Below are positions 6,261-14,877 of a DNA stretch of 64,000 bases, in pieces. The stretch covers positions 74,529 through 138,528 of the forward strand of contig CBFHAI010000004.1 of assembly GCA_965653565.1 (NCBI GenBank), given 5' to 3'. The notes below the pieces were generated by a model. That model had not been told where the DNA came from, ran no database searches, and saw nothing but the letters and a program-made list of their open reading frames with translations. How positions within the stretch are numbered: the stretch's first letter is position 1; each line of letters starts with the position of its first letter. Both the position numbers and the translations under genes were made by a program. The stretch is from JALCLA01 sp965653565. GTDB taxonomy: Bacteria > Pseudomonadota > Gammaproteobacteria > Xanthomonadales > Xanthomonadaceae.

Positions 6261-6862
6261 AGCCCGTGCCTCATTTTCTGCCACCGCGTTCCGCTGTCAT
6301 CTTCGCGCACGTGCGCGCCGCGGTGGCCAGCACAGGTCTCAATTTACGGAAGATGTCGGCGACGATCGCCGAGACTTACGTAGCGCTCGTCGAGCCGGAA
6401 GAGCGCACGGTGCCCTTCCGATCGGGCGTAACCGTCGACGACATCTTCAAGGCCGAAAAGCACAATGCCCAGGTGATGGCCCGCTATATGGATGGCACCG
6501 TCAAGGTGTTGCCGGCCGACCTCGAGGATGCCGTTGTGTTGTCGTTGCCGGAGCCGCATCGCTCAAATTGCGAACGCGATCTCGCGCGCCGGCGCAGCAT
6601 TCTTGCCGTGCCCATGCCCGATGGCACGGAAGCCGGGGACAACGCGTGCCTGGCGCGGGTGTACATGGAGTTCGGGCAGTTTGTTGAGTCGCTCGCGCCG
6701 GCGCTGGCTGATGGCCGGATATGCGAGGCAGATCTGCCGCATGCACGTCGCATCTTCAACGAGAGCGACGACGTCATCACCGCGATCATGGCGTTGCGGG
6801 AGCGTGTGCAGTGGCTTGTCGATCCAGCCGGTATGACCGCGAACGGCTTGGCACGCGAATGA
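6257..6862 (+). CDS. Phage early protein, 201 aa, possible CII-type regulator
   Basis: The product begins MKPVPHFLPPRSAVIFAHVR and is largely helical. Residues 35-60 read as a start-up helix pair and the C-terminal third (ADLPHARRIFNESDDVITAI) is a long helix. It occupies the position of CII- or YdaT-like regulators, second in the rightward early operon behind Cro, but I see no clear HTH signature. The next gene starts inside its stop (ATGA). The regulatory role is inferred from position only. Confidence 0.65.
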   Translation: MKPVPHFLPPRSAVIFAHVRAAVASTGLNLRKMSATIAETYVALVEPEERTVPFRSGVTVDDIFKAEKHNAQVMARYMDGTVKVLPADLEDAVVLSLPEPHRSNCERDLARRRSILAVPMPDGTEAGDNACLARVYMEFGQFVESLAPALADGRICEADLPHARRIFNESDDVITAIMALRERVQWLVDPAGMTANGLARE

Positions 6863-7053
6863 AGTCACGGGCCCCGGAATTCGATCACCGCCGCGCGGTG
6901 CCGGCGCGGGTGAAAGAGATCTTCAAAAAGATTGAACGGGACCTCGCCCGCGAGCACTCGAACGAGGAACTGGCCGCAGCGGAAGCGGCCTGCAAAGGAC
7001 CTGTAAGGGACGTCCAAGCGGAGTTGCAGTTCGCGCCACACGGCAGGGGATGA
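6859..7053 (+). CDS. Hypothetical early protein, 64 aa
   Basis: This short basic-then-acidic helical protein (MKSRAPEFDHRRAVPARVKE onward, with the helix EHSNEELAAAEAACKG) overlaps the upstream stop by ATGA, and its own stop overlaps the primase start. The strict coupling on both sides argues that it is real. No family is recognised. Confidence 0.6.
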   Translation: MKSRAPEFDHRRAVPARVKEIFKKIERDLAREHSNEELAAAEAACKGPVRDVQAELQFAPHGRG

Positions 7054-8153
7054 TGGGGAAAAATCGGAGGGTCGATGTCGCGACGTTGCTCGCGGAGGTT
7101 GACCTCGCCAAGTTGATCGAAGGTAGCGTCCGCTTGAAAAAGCGTGGGCGCGAATTTGTTGGCCTGTGCCCGTTCCACGACGAAAGGTCCCCATCCTTCA
7201 CTGTCTACACGGATCGCGACACTGGTCTGGAGTTGTTCTGTTGCCACGGTTGTGGCGCAAAGGGCAATGCAATCGAGTGGGTTATTCGCACCACGGGGTG
7301 CGATTTCCTTGAGGCTTGCCGGCTTCTAGGTGCGAAGGAAGAAATCGAGTCGCGAGTGATGCCGCGCAAGGAGCGTGCGCCGCGCCAGCGTTCTACGGTG
7401 TGGATCCCGTTGCTGCCCGTGCCTGATGCCGTGCCAGCACTGGTCACGGCCGGTGAAGCTCAGACGGCGGACGTCTGGAATCCGAAAGCGGATCCGCCCA
7501 AGTTCGTGCGATATCGCCCGCAGCGTGCCGACGCCTATCGCGATGCCGATGGGCGTCTGCTCGGGTATGTGTTGCGACTGGAGTTCGATGACCGCAACAC
7601 CGGGAAGCGCGTGAAGATCACGCCGACTGTGACCTGGTGTGTAGGGCCTGAAGGCGAGCAGCGCTGGTGCCTGCGTCCGTTCCCGTTGCCGCGCCCGATG
7701 CTGGGCCTTGATGCGATCGCGGCGAAGCCAGCATCACCGGTGCTGATCGTCGAGGGCGAAAAATGCCGCGCGGCTGGCGCTGGCGCACTGCCGATGTATG
7801 CGGTGGCCAGCTGGCCGGGTGGCGGCAAGGGAGTGCCTTACGTCGATTTCTCCCCGCTGTGCGGTCGCGACGTGGTTCTTTGGCCGGACGCGGACGAACC
7901 TGGTCGCAATGCGATGCTCGGTCACCGCGATTACTCCGGTTTGCTGCACGATGGCGTCGCGCAGCTTGCATGGCGGGCCGGTGCAAGATCGATTCGGTAT
8001 GTCGACGTAACAGGCCAGCCCAAAGGGTGGGACTTAGCCGATGCGCTCGATCACGAAGGCGACAACTGGACAGCCCGGCAGTTGGCCGCGTGGGCGAAAA
8101 GCCGTGTCGCGGAAATTGAAATCGACTTCCAGCCCGGAGTGCGCGCGGCGTGA
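7050..8153 (+). CDS. DnaG-type phage primase (CHC2 zinc finger + Toprim)
   Basis: The 367-residue protein has a CHC2 zinc-binding motif, C40-PFH43 and C65-HGC68, within the typical FVGLCPFHDERSPSF and FCCHGCGAKGNAI context. After a linker comes a Toprim-like domain with VLIVEGEK (catalytic Glu236) and LWPDADEPGR (Asp281 and Asp283). It would make RNA primers for phage replication. It is shorter than host DnaG and lacks the C-terminal DnaB-binding domain. The following VapE-type helicase gene starts in its stop (GTGA), so the two probably form the phage's primase/helicase pair. Confidence 0.92.
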   Translation: MMGKNRRVDVATLLAEVDLAKLIEGSVRLKKRGREFVGLCPFHDERSPSFTVYTDRDTGLELFCCHGCGAKGNAIEWVIRTTGCDFLEACRLLGAKEEIESRVMPRKERAPRQRSTVWIPLLPVPDAVPALVTAGEAQTADVWNPKADPPKFVRYRPQRADAYRDADGRLLGYVLRLEFDDRNTGKRVKITPTVTWCVGPEGEQRWCLRPFPLPRPMLGLDAIAAKPASPVLIVEGEKCRAAGAGALPMYAVASWPGGGKGVPYVDFSPLCGRDVVLWPDADEPGRNAMLGHRDYSGLLHDGVAQLAWRAGARSIRYVDVTGQPKGWDLADALDHEGDNWTARQLAAWAKSRVAEIEIDFQPGVRAA

Positions 8154-9523
8154 GTGCTCCGCGCGACAAGATGACGATCATCGCCGGTGGCAAGGAAGGC
8201 GGCGGCGGTGGCCGGAAGCGCGGCGGCGACGGCGGCAAGCCGCGCGGCGAGGACTGGCGCGATCGTTTGGTGCGCAACCAATACGGCGTGCCGAAGGCGA
8301 CGGCCTTCAATCTGATGTTGATACTCGAACATGACGAGCACCTGTCGGGCTTGTTTTGGCTCGACGAATTCGGCAATCGCATCGTGCTCGATCGCGTGCC
8401 ACCGTGGACTGGTGGCACGCGTGACGAATTCACCGAGGTGGATGCCCTTGAGTTGGCGGCATGGCTCGGTGATCCGGCGCGGTATGAGATTGCGACGGGC
8501 ATCGATCTCGTCCTGCAGTGCGTCGAGGCCATTGCGCGGCGCAGGAAGCGGCACACCGTCAGGGAATATCTCGAGTCGCTGAAGTGGGACGGTGTGAAGC
8601 GCGTCGAGCGGATGTTCGTCGAACTCTTCGGGGCCGAAGAGTCGGCCTACGTGCTCGGCGCCGCGCCTTGCTTCATGGTGAGCGCGGTCTCTCGAATCCT
8701 GTGGACCGATCCTTCGCAGCCGACCAAGGGCAGCAAGGTCGACTTCATGGTCGTGCTCGAAGGCGGCCAGGGCGCTGGCAAGACCACCGCCGTGCTCGAG
8801 CTATTCACCGCCGGTTGGTACGCGGAAGCAATGGAGTCGCCGGCGCACAAGGACTTCTACCAGACCTTGCGTGGTCGTTGGGTCATTGAGATTGGCGAGA
8901 TGGATAGCTTCTCGAAAGCTGACGTCTCGAAGGTTAAGCAGGCCATCACCATCCGGTTCGACACGTACCGTCCCAGCTACGGGCGCACCGCCCGCAGCTT
9001 CCGGCGCGAGTGCGTGTTCGTGGGCACGACGAACAAGGACGACTACCTGCGCGACGAAACGGGAGCACGTCGCTTCTTGCCGGTGAAGGTGGGCGACAGC
9101 GTCAGCGTGCGCGACGTCGTGGCGCAGCGCGAGCAGCTCTGGGCTGAGGCTGTGCAGTTGTACCGGGACGGCTTTAAATGGTGGGCGCTTCCGCCCGGGG
9201 CGCAGCGCGAGCAAGACGCGCGTTTCAGCGAAGATGTCTGGACCCAGCGAATCATGCGCTGGGTGCACGGGCACGCTGATCCTAAGGCCTACGAACAGCT
9301 GGCTCTCTCCGAGCGCGACAAGAGCGGCGCGCCACTGGAGTTCACCATCGCCGAAGTGTGCAGTTTCGCCCTGCACCTCGACGCTCGCGGCCAGGACCGT
9401 GCAGCGGCAACGCGAGTGGGCAGCATCCTTCTACGCCTTGGCTGCAGGAAGCATCGACCGACGCGGTTCGGTGAACGTGTCTGGGCCTACTACTTGCCCG
9501 ACGAGAAGGCGCCCGATGCGTAG
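8150..9523 (+). CDS. VapE-like P-loop ATPase/helicase
   Basis: This 457-residue protein starts with a Gly-rich tail and contains the virulence-associated E domain. Walker A is GGQGAGKTT (205-213), Walker B is VIEIGEMD (245-252), and the GTTNKDDYLRDETGARRF segment (292-309) supplies sensor residues. VapE proteins are superfamily-3-like replicative helicases found in phages and satellite islands next to a primase. The GTG start overlaps the primase stop. The iteron-like repeat array begins five bases after its stop codon, consistent with a replication module. Confidence 0.9.
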   Translation: MSAPRDKMTIIAGGKEGGGGGRKRGGDGGKPRGEDWRDRLVRNQYGVPKATAFNLMLILEHDEHLSGLFWLDEFGNRIVLDRVPPWTGGTRDEFTEVDALELAAWLGDPARYEIATGIDLVLQCVEAIARRRKRHTVREYLESLKWDGVKRVERMFVELFGAEESAYVLGAAPCFMVSAVSRILWTDPSQPTKGSKVDFMVVLEGGQGAGKTTAVLELFTAGWYAEAMESPAHKDFYQTLRGRWVIEIGEMDSFSKADVSKVKQAITIRFDTYRPSYGRTARSFRRECVFVGTTNKDDYLRDETGARRFLPVKVGDSVSVRDVVAQREQLWAEAVQLYRDGFKWWALPPGAQREQDARFSEDVWTQRIMRWVHGHADPKAYEQLALSERDKSGAPLEFTIAEVCSFALHLDARGQDRAAATRVGSILLRLGCRKHRPTRFGERVWAYYLPDEKAPDA

Positions 9524-9527
9524 CCCC

Positions 9528-9768
9528 GTCCGACCTGTCCAACCTGTCCAACCTCGCGGTCCAACCTCAAACCCAGCTGGGAGTAGGGCGCGTCCAACCT
9601 GTCCAACCTATTCGCGGTCGCGCATGCGGGAAGCGAAGCGGCTTGCGATTCGGACCTTATCTACACAATTAAAAAATAGGTTGGACAGGTTGGACAGGTT
9701 GGACGCCGCCTACTTCTGCAACGGTTTCGTGGCGTCCAACCTCACGTCCAACGTATGGGTGGTTGGAC
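9528..9768. repeat. Iteron-like array of the 9-mer GTCCAACCT, probable phage replication origin
   Basis: The sequence GTCCAACCT or its complement recurs about twelve times. Direct copies lie at 9528 (one mismatch), 9537, 9546, 9559, 9592, 9601, 9734 and 9746 (one mismatch). Inverted copies lie at 9678, 9687, 9696 and 9760 (one mismatch). Several are exact head-to-tail tandems. An AT-rich stretch (9657-9678) lies between the direct and inverted blocks. This 381-base gap (9524-9904) has no convincing gene. Iterons, opposite-facing blocks and an AT-rich core behind a helicase gene are what a phage origin looks like. The function is inferred. Confidence 0.7.
9657..9678. other. AT-rich segment inside the iteron array (candidate unwinding element)
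   Basis: About 20 bases around CTACACAATTAAAAAATA are strikingly AT-rich in an otherwise roughly 65% GC region and lie immediately left of three tandem inverted iterons. This is the expected site of duplex melting if the array is an origin. Confidence 0.5.
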
Positions 9769-9904
9769 CGTGGCACAGCGGCCCCGCACCGTGGCCGCTT
9801 TTCGGGTCCTCCCCGAGGGGTCGGAACCGCGGGTTAAGTGGCCGCAATTTGCGTGCACTTGTTGTGTCCCGTTTTTGGTTCCGGACTGGTTTGTGGGGTT
9901 CCGC

Positions 9905-10462
9905 TTGAGTTCCGCGGAGTTCCTGTCGACGGCCGAGTACGCCAAGCATCGTGGATGCAGCGACTCCTTCGTGCGTCGCCTACGTCGAGCCGGACGCCTA
10001 GTGCTCAGTCGCGACGGGAAGCTGATCGATGTCGCACAGTCAGACGCACTGCTCGACGCCACGAACGATCCCTTGCGCGGCGGCGACCGATCTGCTGACG
10101 CGCCTGATCCCAAAGATGCGCCGATCGGCACCACGCCGCCGTCGGCGCCATCGATCAGAGAGGCGGTGCGACGAGAGCGCCTCGCAAAGGCACGCCTGGC
10201 GGAACTCGAGCTTGGCGAAGAAGCCGGCGACCTGACGCGGCGCGAGGAGGTTCAACGCGCCGTGTTCACGCTGGCACGTCAAGCAGTGGAGCGCATGCGC
10301 ACCATGGGCAGCCGGCTGCGCAAGCGCTTGGCCGTAGAAGCCGACCCGGCCGCGTGCGAAGCCCTCATCAATGCCGAGATCGAAGAGATCTGCCAGGACA
10401 TGCAGCGCGCTGCTGACTCCTTGCGCGAGAACGGCGAGCGCGCCGCGGGGCAGCGCTCATGA
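9905..10462 (+). CDS. Terminase small subunit (Nu1-like)
   Basis: The protein (about 185 residues from TTG at 9905) begins with a winged-helix DNA-binding domain of the Nu1 type: SSAEFLSTAEYAKHRGCSDS with VRRLRRAGRLVLSRDGKLID as the helix and wing. It continues as a long charged helix that would oligomerise and contact the large subunit. The start is uncertain. The frame is open back to 9755, but the upstream residues look non-coding and enter the iteron array; a GGGG site six bases before the TTG supports 9905, and GTG at 9893 is an alternative. Its stop overlaps the large terminase start (ATGA). Confidence 0.8.
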   Translation: MSSAEFLSTAEYAKHRGCSDSFVRRLRRAGRLVLSRDGKLIDVAQSDALLDATNDPLRGGDRSADAPDPKDAPIGTTPPSAPSIREAVRRERLAKARLAELELGEEAGDLTRREEVQRAVFTLARQAVERMRTMGSRLRKRLAVEADPAACEALINAEIEEICQDMQRAADSLRENGERAAGQRS

Positions 10463-12642
10463 CGTTCGAAGGGACCTACACCTACGACGTCGAGTTAGCG
10501 TGCGCCACAGACTTGGTATGCGACGCTTGGGGCGCTGCGTGGAAAATTCCGCCGCGGCTGACGGTAAGCCAGTGGGCTGATGAGCACCGTGTCATCGCGC
10601 AAGGAGCGGGCGCAGATCCGGGCAAGTGGCGCACCTCGCGCACGCCGTACCTTCGCGAGATCCAGGACAGCCTCTCGGCGCACTCGCCTGTTCGGGAAGT
10701 GTCGTTCAAAAAGTCGGCGCAAATTGGCGCGACCGAGATCCTGATCAACTGGGCCTGCTACGTCGTCGACCATGCTCCGGACGCGATGATCATCGCGCAA
10801 CCGGTCAAGGACCTCGCGCGCAGCTGGGCCGTCGCGAAGTTCGATCCGGCCGTGGAGCTGATGCCGTCGATCGCAGAGAAGCTCTCGACCGACAACACGC
10901 TCGAGAAGCGATTCCCCGGCGGCACGCTCTGGGTCATCTGGGCAAATTCCTCGAACCAACTGCGACAACGCACGGCGCGCTATCTCGGCGAGGACGAGCT
11001 CGACGAATATCCAGACGACCTTGGTGGCCAAGGGTCCGCCGACGAGCAACTCGAGGCGCGGCCACTTTCCTTCGGTGACCGCGGCAAGATCTACCGCGCC
11101 TGTACGCCGACGGTGGCTGGCAAGAGCAAGATCGCGAAGCGCTATGCCGAGGGCGATAGCCGGCGCTACATGGTGCAGTGTCCCCACTGCCAGCGTCATT
11201 TCGCCCTGGTCGAGGAATTGCTTCAAGACAACGGCACCTTCGTCTGCGGCCACCACGGATGTGGTGTCGCCATCGGCGAAGAGCACAAAACGCAAATGCT
11301 GCGCGAGCGTAGCGCGTGCCTCGGTTGCGGTTGCGTGCCGGTCCGCGTCGTCCACGCCAAGGGCCGGGATGGCGCTGCTGTCCTAGCAGATGAATGCGAA
11401 TGCACCTACACGATCGATCCGCCGGCTCCCGACGGTGCCTATCACGAGCCCACCAATCCAGACGCTGACTCCAGCCATCGAAGCTATTGGATCTGGGCGG
11501 CCTATATGGCGGAGGGTCTCGGACTCACCTGGCTCGAGATCGCGCAACGACGCGCCGAGGCGGGCACCGATCCGTCAAAGCAAGCCGGTTACCACAATCT
11601 GATTCTTGGCCTCGAGCACGCCGGCGAACGTCAAGAGCAGGATTCCGCGGAGGTAGCCAGCTTGGCCGAGCCCGGGGTGCAGCTAGGCGTCGTCCCACGC
11701 GGCGCCTACATCCTGACGGCGGGCGTGGACTGCCAACACGATCGCTTCGAAGTGCAGGTGCTGGCTTTTGGCCGTGGCCAGCGGGCGAGGGTGATCGACT
11801 ATCAAGTTGTCGATGGCGATCCCTCGATGCCGACCGGCTATGACCAGCTCGACGCCTACCTGCAGCGCACGTTCAAGAATGACCGCGGCATCGACATGAC
11901 GATCAGCGTTGTGGCGATCGATGGCGGCAACTGGACCGAGATGGTCGCGCAGTTCGTCAAACGCAGCGTCAGCTACTCCGGCAATGCCCGCCTCATCAAC
12001 ACGCCGCGCGGTAGTCAGCCGCAGCGCGTCTACCTGGTGCGAGGTCGTTCGGAAAAGAAGAGCGACCGGGCGGTCTATCGGCCTGCCAAGACGGAAGTCA
12101 ACGCGCGCGAAAAGACCGTGGCTCGCAGCGTCGGCATCTGGGGCGTAGGCACGAGCGTCTTGAAACACCTGATCTATGGCTGGCTCAACGCAGCACTCAA
12201 CGCGAAGGCGAAAGCAGAAACCTCCGGCGACGCGGATCCTGTCGAAGACCGGATGCTGCGATTCCCTGGCGGAAACGGAGAGGCCGCCGCCGGAGTTCTC
12301 GACGCGGATGCACTGCCGCGAAGCTACTACACCGGTCTAACCGCCGAGTTCTTCGACCTCGATGCGAAGGTGTGGGTGCGTCCGCGTGGCAAGGCCAACG
12401 AGCCGCTCGATACCGCGGTCTACGCGATCTGGGCTGCGTTGTCGCCAGCAATCAAGATCGACGCAATTCGCGAGCCGCAGTGGCAAGCCCTCGAGCAGCA
12501 GTTTGAACCCGCCGCCGATCTGTTCTCGACGCCGAACGCGCCCTCGGCTGAACCCACTGGCTCGCGGGTTTCGCGTGGAACCAACGAGGGTGCCTCGCCC
12601 GATCGCGATGTCGCATCCGCGGGGTGGGGGAGCCGACTGTGA
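10459..12642 (+). CDS. Terminase large subunit, lambda GpA family
   Basis: At 727 residues the length is right for GpA-type large terminases. An ATPase domain is recognisable: SFKKSAQIGATEILINWA near 85-102 as the Walker-A-like region and ARYLGEDELDEYPDD near 175-189 as Walker B. The middle carries zinc-binding clusters (CPHC near 239, CGHHGC near 259, then CLGCGC and CEC). The nuclease part follows with AGVDCQHDRFEVQV near 426 and SVVAIDGGNW near 485. It packages DNA with the small subunit and would cut cos sites if lambda-like. It overlaps the small subunit gene by four bases. Confidence 0.93.
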   Translation: MTFEGTYTYDVELACATDLVCDAWGAAWKIPPRLTVSQWADEHRVIAQGAGADPGKWRTSRTPYLREIQDSLSAHSPVREVSFKKSAQIGATEILINWACYVVDHAPDAMIIAQPVKDLARSWAVAKFDPAVELMPSIAEKLSTDNTLEKRFPGGTLWVIWANSSNQLRQRTARYLGEDELDEYPDDLGGQGSADEQLEARPLSFGDRGKIYRACTPTVAGKSKIAKRYAEGDSRRYMVQCPHCQRHFALVEELLQDNGTFVCGHHGCGVAIGEEHKTQMLRERSACLGCGCVPVRVVHAKGRDGAAVLADECECTYTIDPPAPDGAYHEPTNPDADSSHRSYWIWAAYMAEGLGLTWLEIAQRRAEAGTDPSKQAGYHNLILGLEHAGERQEQDSAEVASLAEPGVQLGVVPRGAYILTAGVDCQHDRFEVQVLAFGRGQRARVIDYQVVDGDPSMPTGYDQLDAYLQRTFKNDRGIDMTISVVAIDGGNWTEMVAQFVKRSVSYSGNARLINTPRGSQPQRVYLVRGRSEKKSDRAVYRPAKTEVNAREKTVARSVGIWGVGTSVLKHLIYGWLNAALNAKAKAETSGDADPVEDRMLRFPGGNGEAAAGVLDADALPRSYYTGLTAEFFDLDAKVWVRPRGKANEPLDTAVYAIWAALSPAIKIDAIREPQWQALEQQFEPAADLFSTPNAPSAEPTGSRVSRGTNEGASPDRDVASAGWGSRL

Positions 12643-12709
12643 GACCCTCGATTCGCGCCTCGGCTTTTGTTTCGCGTGGAACCTCGCGGCCGCCAGCGCG
12701 TCCCAATTC

Positions 12710-13012
12710 GTGACTAGGCACACTGCCAGGCGCAAAGCGCGGATCAACGAACTGTCTGACGAGTTGACAGTAGGGGCAGCGCTTCGCTTGCGCAAAGACA
12801 GCGACGACATCCGATTGGTCGTCGAAGCCGTGGTGGCTTACCTCATCGAGGAGTACCCGGCGCAAGACTTGTACGTACCTTCCTCGGTCACGTATCCGGC
12901 CGAACAAATTCGCGCGGACGTCGCTGCGGGTTTGTCGATTCGCAAGGTCTGCCAGAAACACTGCATCGGTCGCAAAACACTCTACCGTCTGTTAGACACC
13001 ACTGCTGAATAG
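12710..13012 (+). CDS. Mor-like transcription activator family protein
   Basis: The 100-residue product ends with a pattern typical of Mu Mor/C-type activators: a short strand (LYVPSS), an approximately 10-residue helix (AEQIRADVAAG), then an HTH with LSIRKVCQKHCIGRKTLYRLL. The first half is helical (ELSDELTVGAALRLRKDSDD) as in the Mor dimerisation domain. The GTG at 12710 is a best guess; the frame is open further upstream inside the terminase gene. Lying between terminase and gpW, it could regulate late genes. The family call is moderately secure, the role is inferred. Confidence 0.6.
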   Translation: MTRHTARRKARINELSDELTVGAALRLRKDSDDIRLVVEAVVAYLIEEYPAQDLYVPSSVTYPAEQIRADVAAGLSIRKVCQKHCIGRKTLYRLLDTTAE

Positions 13013-13075
13013 GCCGACCAGGGTGCGTTCAATTCCCCGAGACTGAGCGCACTCATGCATGGATGATGCTGATCC

Positions 13076-13324
13076 ATGTCGTTCGCCACAGACCAAGTTG
13101 CCCTTCTCAAGACCGCCTACGCGCAGGTCCTGAAGGGACAAGCCGTTCGATATGGCGAACGCCAACTTACCCGTGCAGACGCCGCGTGGATCAGCGCGGA
13201 GTTGGACAAGTGGTTGGGGCGGGCGGCGAGCGAGGCGACTGCTGCCGCCGGTAGCGCTCCTGGCGTCGCCATCGCTGATTTCACTGACGGCGGCTGCAAC
13301 CGCCGTTTCCGGAGTGCGACGTGA
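13076..13324 (+). CDS. gpW-like head-tail joining protein
   Basis: This 82-residue protein has the gpW layout: a first helix (ATDQVALLKTAYAQVLKG), a small beta hairpin (QAVRYGERQLTRAD) and a second helix (AWISAELDKWLGRA). In lambda gpW binds the portal complex after packaging. Its place directly before the portal gene is the usual one. The portal GTG start lies within its stop codon. The C-terminal tail (after residue 55) is longer than usual and low-complexity. Confidence 0.82.
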   Translation: MSFATDQVALLKTAYAQVLKGQAVRYGERQLTRADAAWISAELDKWLGRAASEATAAAGSAPGVAIADFTDGGCNRRFRSAT

Positions 13325-14877
13325 AGCGCGCCGCGATCGAGACGCTGATAGCCGCCGTGTCGCCGGCATGGGCAGCCGCGCGCGAGCGCAGCCGCTTGCG
13401 GACGTTGGCATATCGCCAAGCCTACGAGGCCGCAGAGACCACGCATCTGCGCGCTAAGCAGCGCGAGATGGGAAGCGGTAACGCTATCGTCTCCCGCACA
13501 GGTGCGGCTCTGCGGAACCACGCACGCCATCTGGACCGCAATCACGACATCGTCAGTGGCGGTCTCTCGTCGCTGGTGCAGCACCTCGTTGGACCTACCG
13601 GCATCAACATCGTGCCGACGCCGCGCGATTCCGAAGGCAACGTCGTCGAGAGCGTGGTCGATCAGATCATGCCGCTATATCAGGACTGGGCGAAGCGCCC
13701 CGAAGTCACCTGGATGCATGACTGGGCAAGCGCGCAACGGCTGCTTGCTCGCACGTGGCTACGCGACGGTGAAGTTTTCGTGCAGGAACTGCGTGGCCCG
13801 ATTCCGTTCCTCGACCATGGCTCCGTCGTGCCGTTCTCCCTGGAGATGCTCGAGCCGGACATGATCCCGCTCGACCTCGACGATGCCGCTCGTCGAATTC
13901 TCCAAGGCGTCGAGCGCAATGCGTGGGGTCGTGCAGTCGCGTTCCACGTGTACAAGCGGCACCCGGGCGACGCTGACGTGATGATTCCGGAAACCAAGCG
14001 CGTCCCGGCGGATCTCATTCGCCACTGCCGCACCATCGACCGCCTCGGCCAAGTGCGTGGTGTCAGCATTCTCGCGTCCACCTTCACGCGAATCGAGGAC
14101 CTCAAGGACTACGAAGAAAGCGAGCGCATCGCCGCGAAGATCGCCGCAAGTTTCGCTGCCGCGATCATCAAGGGTGATCCCACGATGTACGAGGCCGACG
14201 GTGGGCCTCAGCGCATGATGCGTATGCAACCTGGGATGGTGTTCGACAATCTGCGCCCTGGCGAGTCTGTTCAGTCCATCGACTCCAAGCGACCGAATCC
14301 AAACTTGGAGCCGTATCGAAACGCTCAGCTGCGAGCCATCGCGGCGCCGATGCGTATCTCGTTCTCGTCGTTGGCAAAGAACTACAACGGCAGCTATAGC
14401 GCTCAGCGCCAGGAGCTCGTTGAGCAATACGGCGCGTATGGCGTGCTGGCGTATGAGTTCGTTTCGCAGATTGTTCGCCCGGTGTACGAGCGCTTGGTCG
14501 CAATTGCCGTGGCGTCGGGCGAACTCGCGCTGCCTCCTGGCATGACGCCTAGCATGGCTATCGGTGCGGATTACCTCCCGCCACCGATGCCGTGGATCGA
14601 CCCCATGAAGGAAGCCATGGCGCTGCGCACGCAAGTGCGAGCCGGCTTCCGAAGCGCTGCATCGGTCATCGCCGAGCGTGGCGGGCGCATGTACGACACG
14701 CTCGAGCAGATTGCTCTTGAGCGCCAGTGGGCGGCGGATCTCGGAATCGTTTTGGACACCGACCCGCGCCAAGTCAGCGCCGCAGGACTCACGCAGGCGC
14801 GCAATCCCGGCGCCGAGCTACCCGATACCGATGGCCGCGCCGTCGAAGAACCGACCGACCTCGAGGAAGAAGCATGA
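13321..14877 (+). CDS. Phage portal protein, lambda (gpB) family
   Basis: The 518-residue protein carries conserved lambda-family portal segments: an N-terminal ARSGAALRNH-like region (here SRTGAALRNHARHLDRNHDI), LRDGEVFVQELRG near 144, FTRIEDLKDYEESERIAAKI near 258-277, LRPGESVQSIDSKRPNPNLE near 309-328, and the SYSAQRQELVEQYGAYG helix near 355. It forms the dodecameric DNA entry ring. The GTG start is coupled to gpW and its stop overlaps the protease-capsid start (ATGA). Confidence 0.93.
   Translation: MKRAAIETLIAAVSPAWAAARERSRLRTLAYRQAYEAAETTHLRAKQREMGSGNAIVSRTGAALRNHARHLDRNHDIVSGGLSSLVQHLVGPTGINIVPTPRDSEGNVVESVVDQIMPLYQDWAKRPEVTWMHDWASAQRLLARTWLRDGEVFVQELRGPIPFLDHGSVVPFSLEMLEPDMIPLDLDDAARRILQGVERNAWGRAVAFHVYKRHPGDADVMIPETKRVPADLIRHCRTIDRLGQVRGVSILASTFTRIEDLKDYEESERIAAKIAASFAAAIIKGDPTMYEADGGPQRMMRMQPGMVFDNLRPGESVQSIDSKRPNPNLEPYRNAQLRAIAAPMRISFSSLAKNYNGSYSAQRQELVEQYGAYGVLAYEFVSQIVRPVYERLVAIAVASGELALPPGMTPSMAIGADYLPPPMPWIDPMKEAMALRTQVRAGFRSAASVIAERGGRMYDTLEQIALERQWAADLGIVLDTDPRQVSAAGLTQARNPGAELPDTDGRAVEEPTDLEEEA

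Noticed and set aside
9528..9768. CRISPR array
   Set aside because: The repeat units are only 9 bases, partly without spacers and in both orientations, and no cas genes are nearby. An iteron array fits better.
14727..14873. N-terminal extension of the protease-capsid protein
   Set aside because: It overlaps the portal gene end in another frame, and the ATG at 14874 is coupled to the portal stop.
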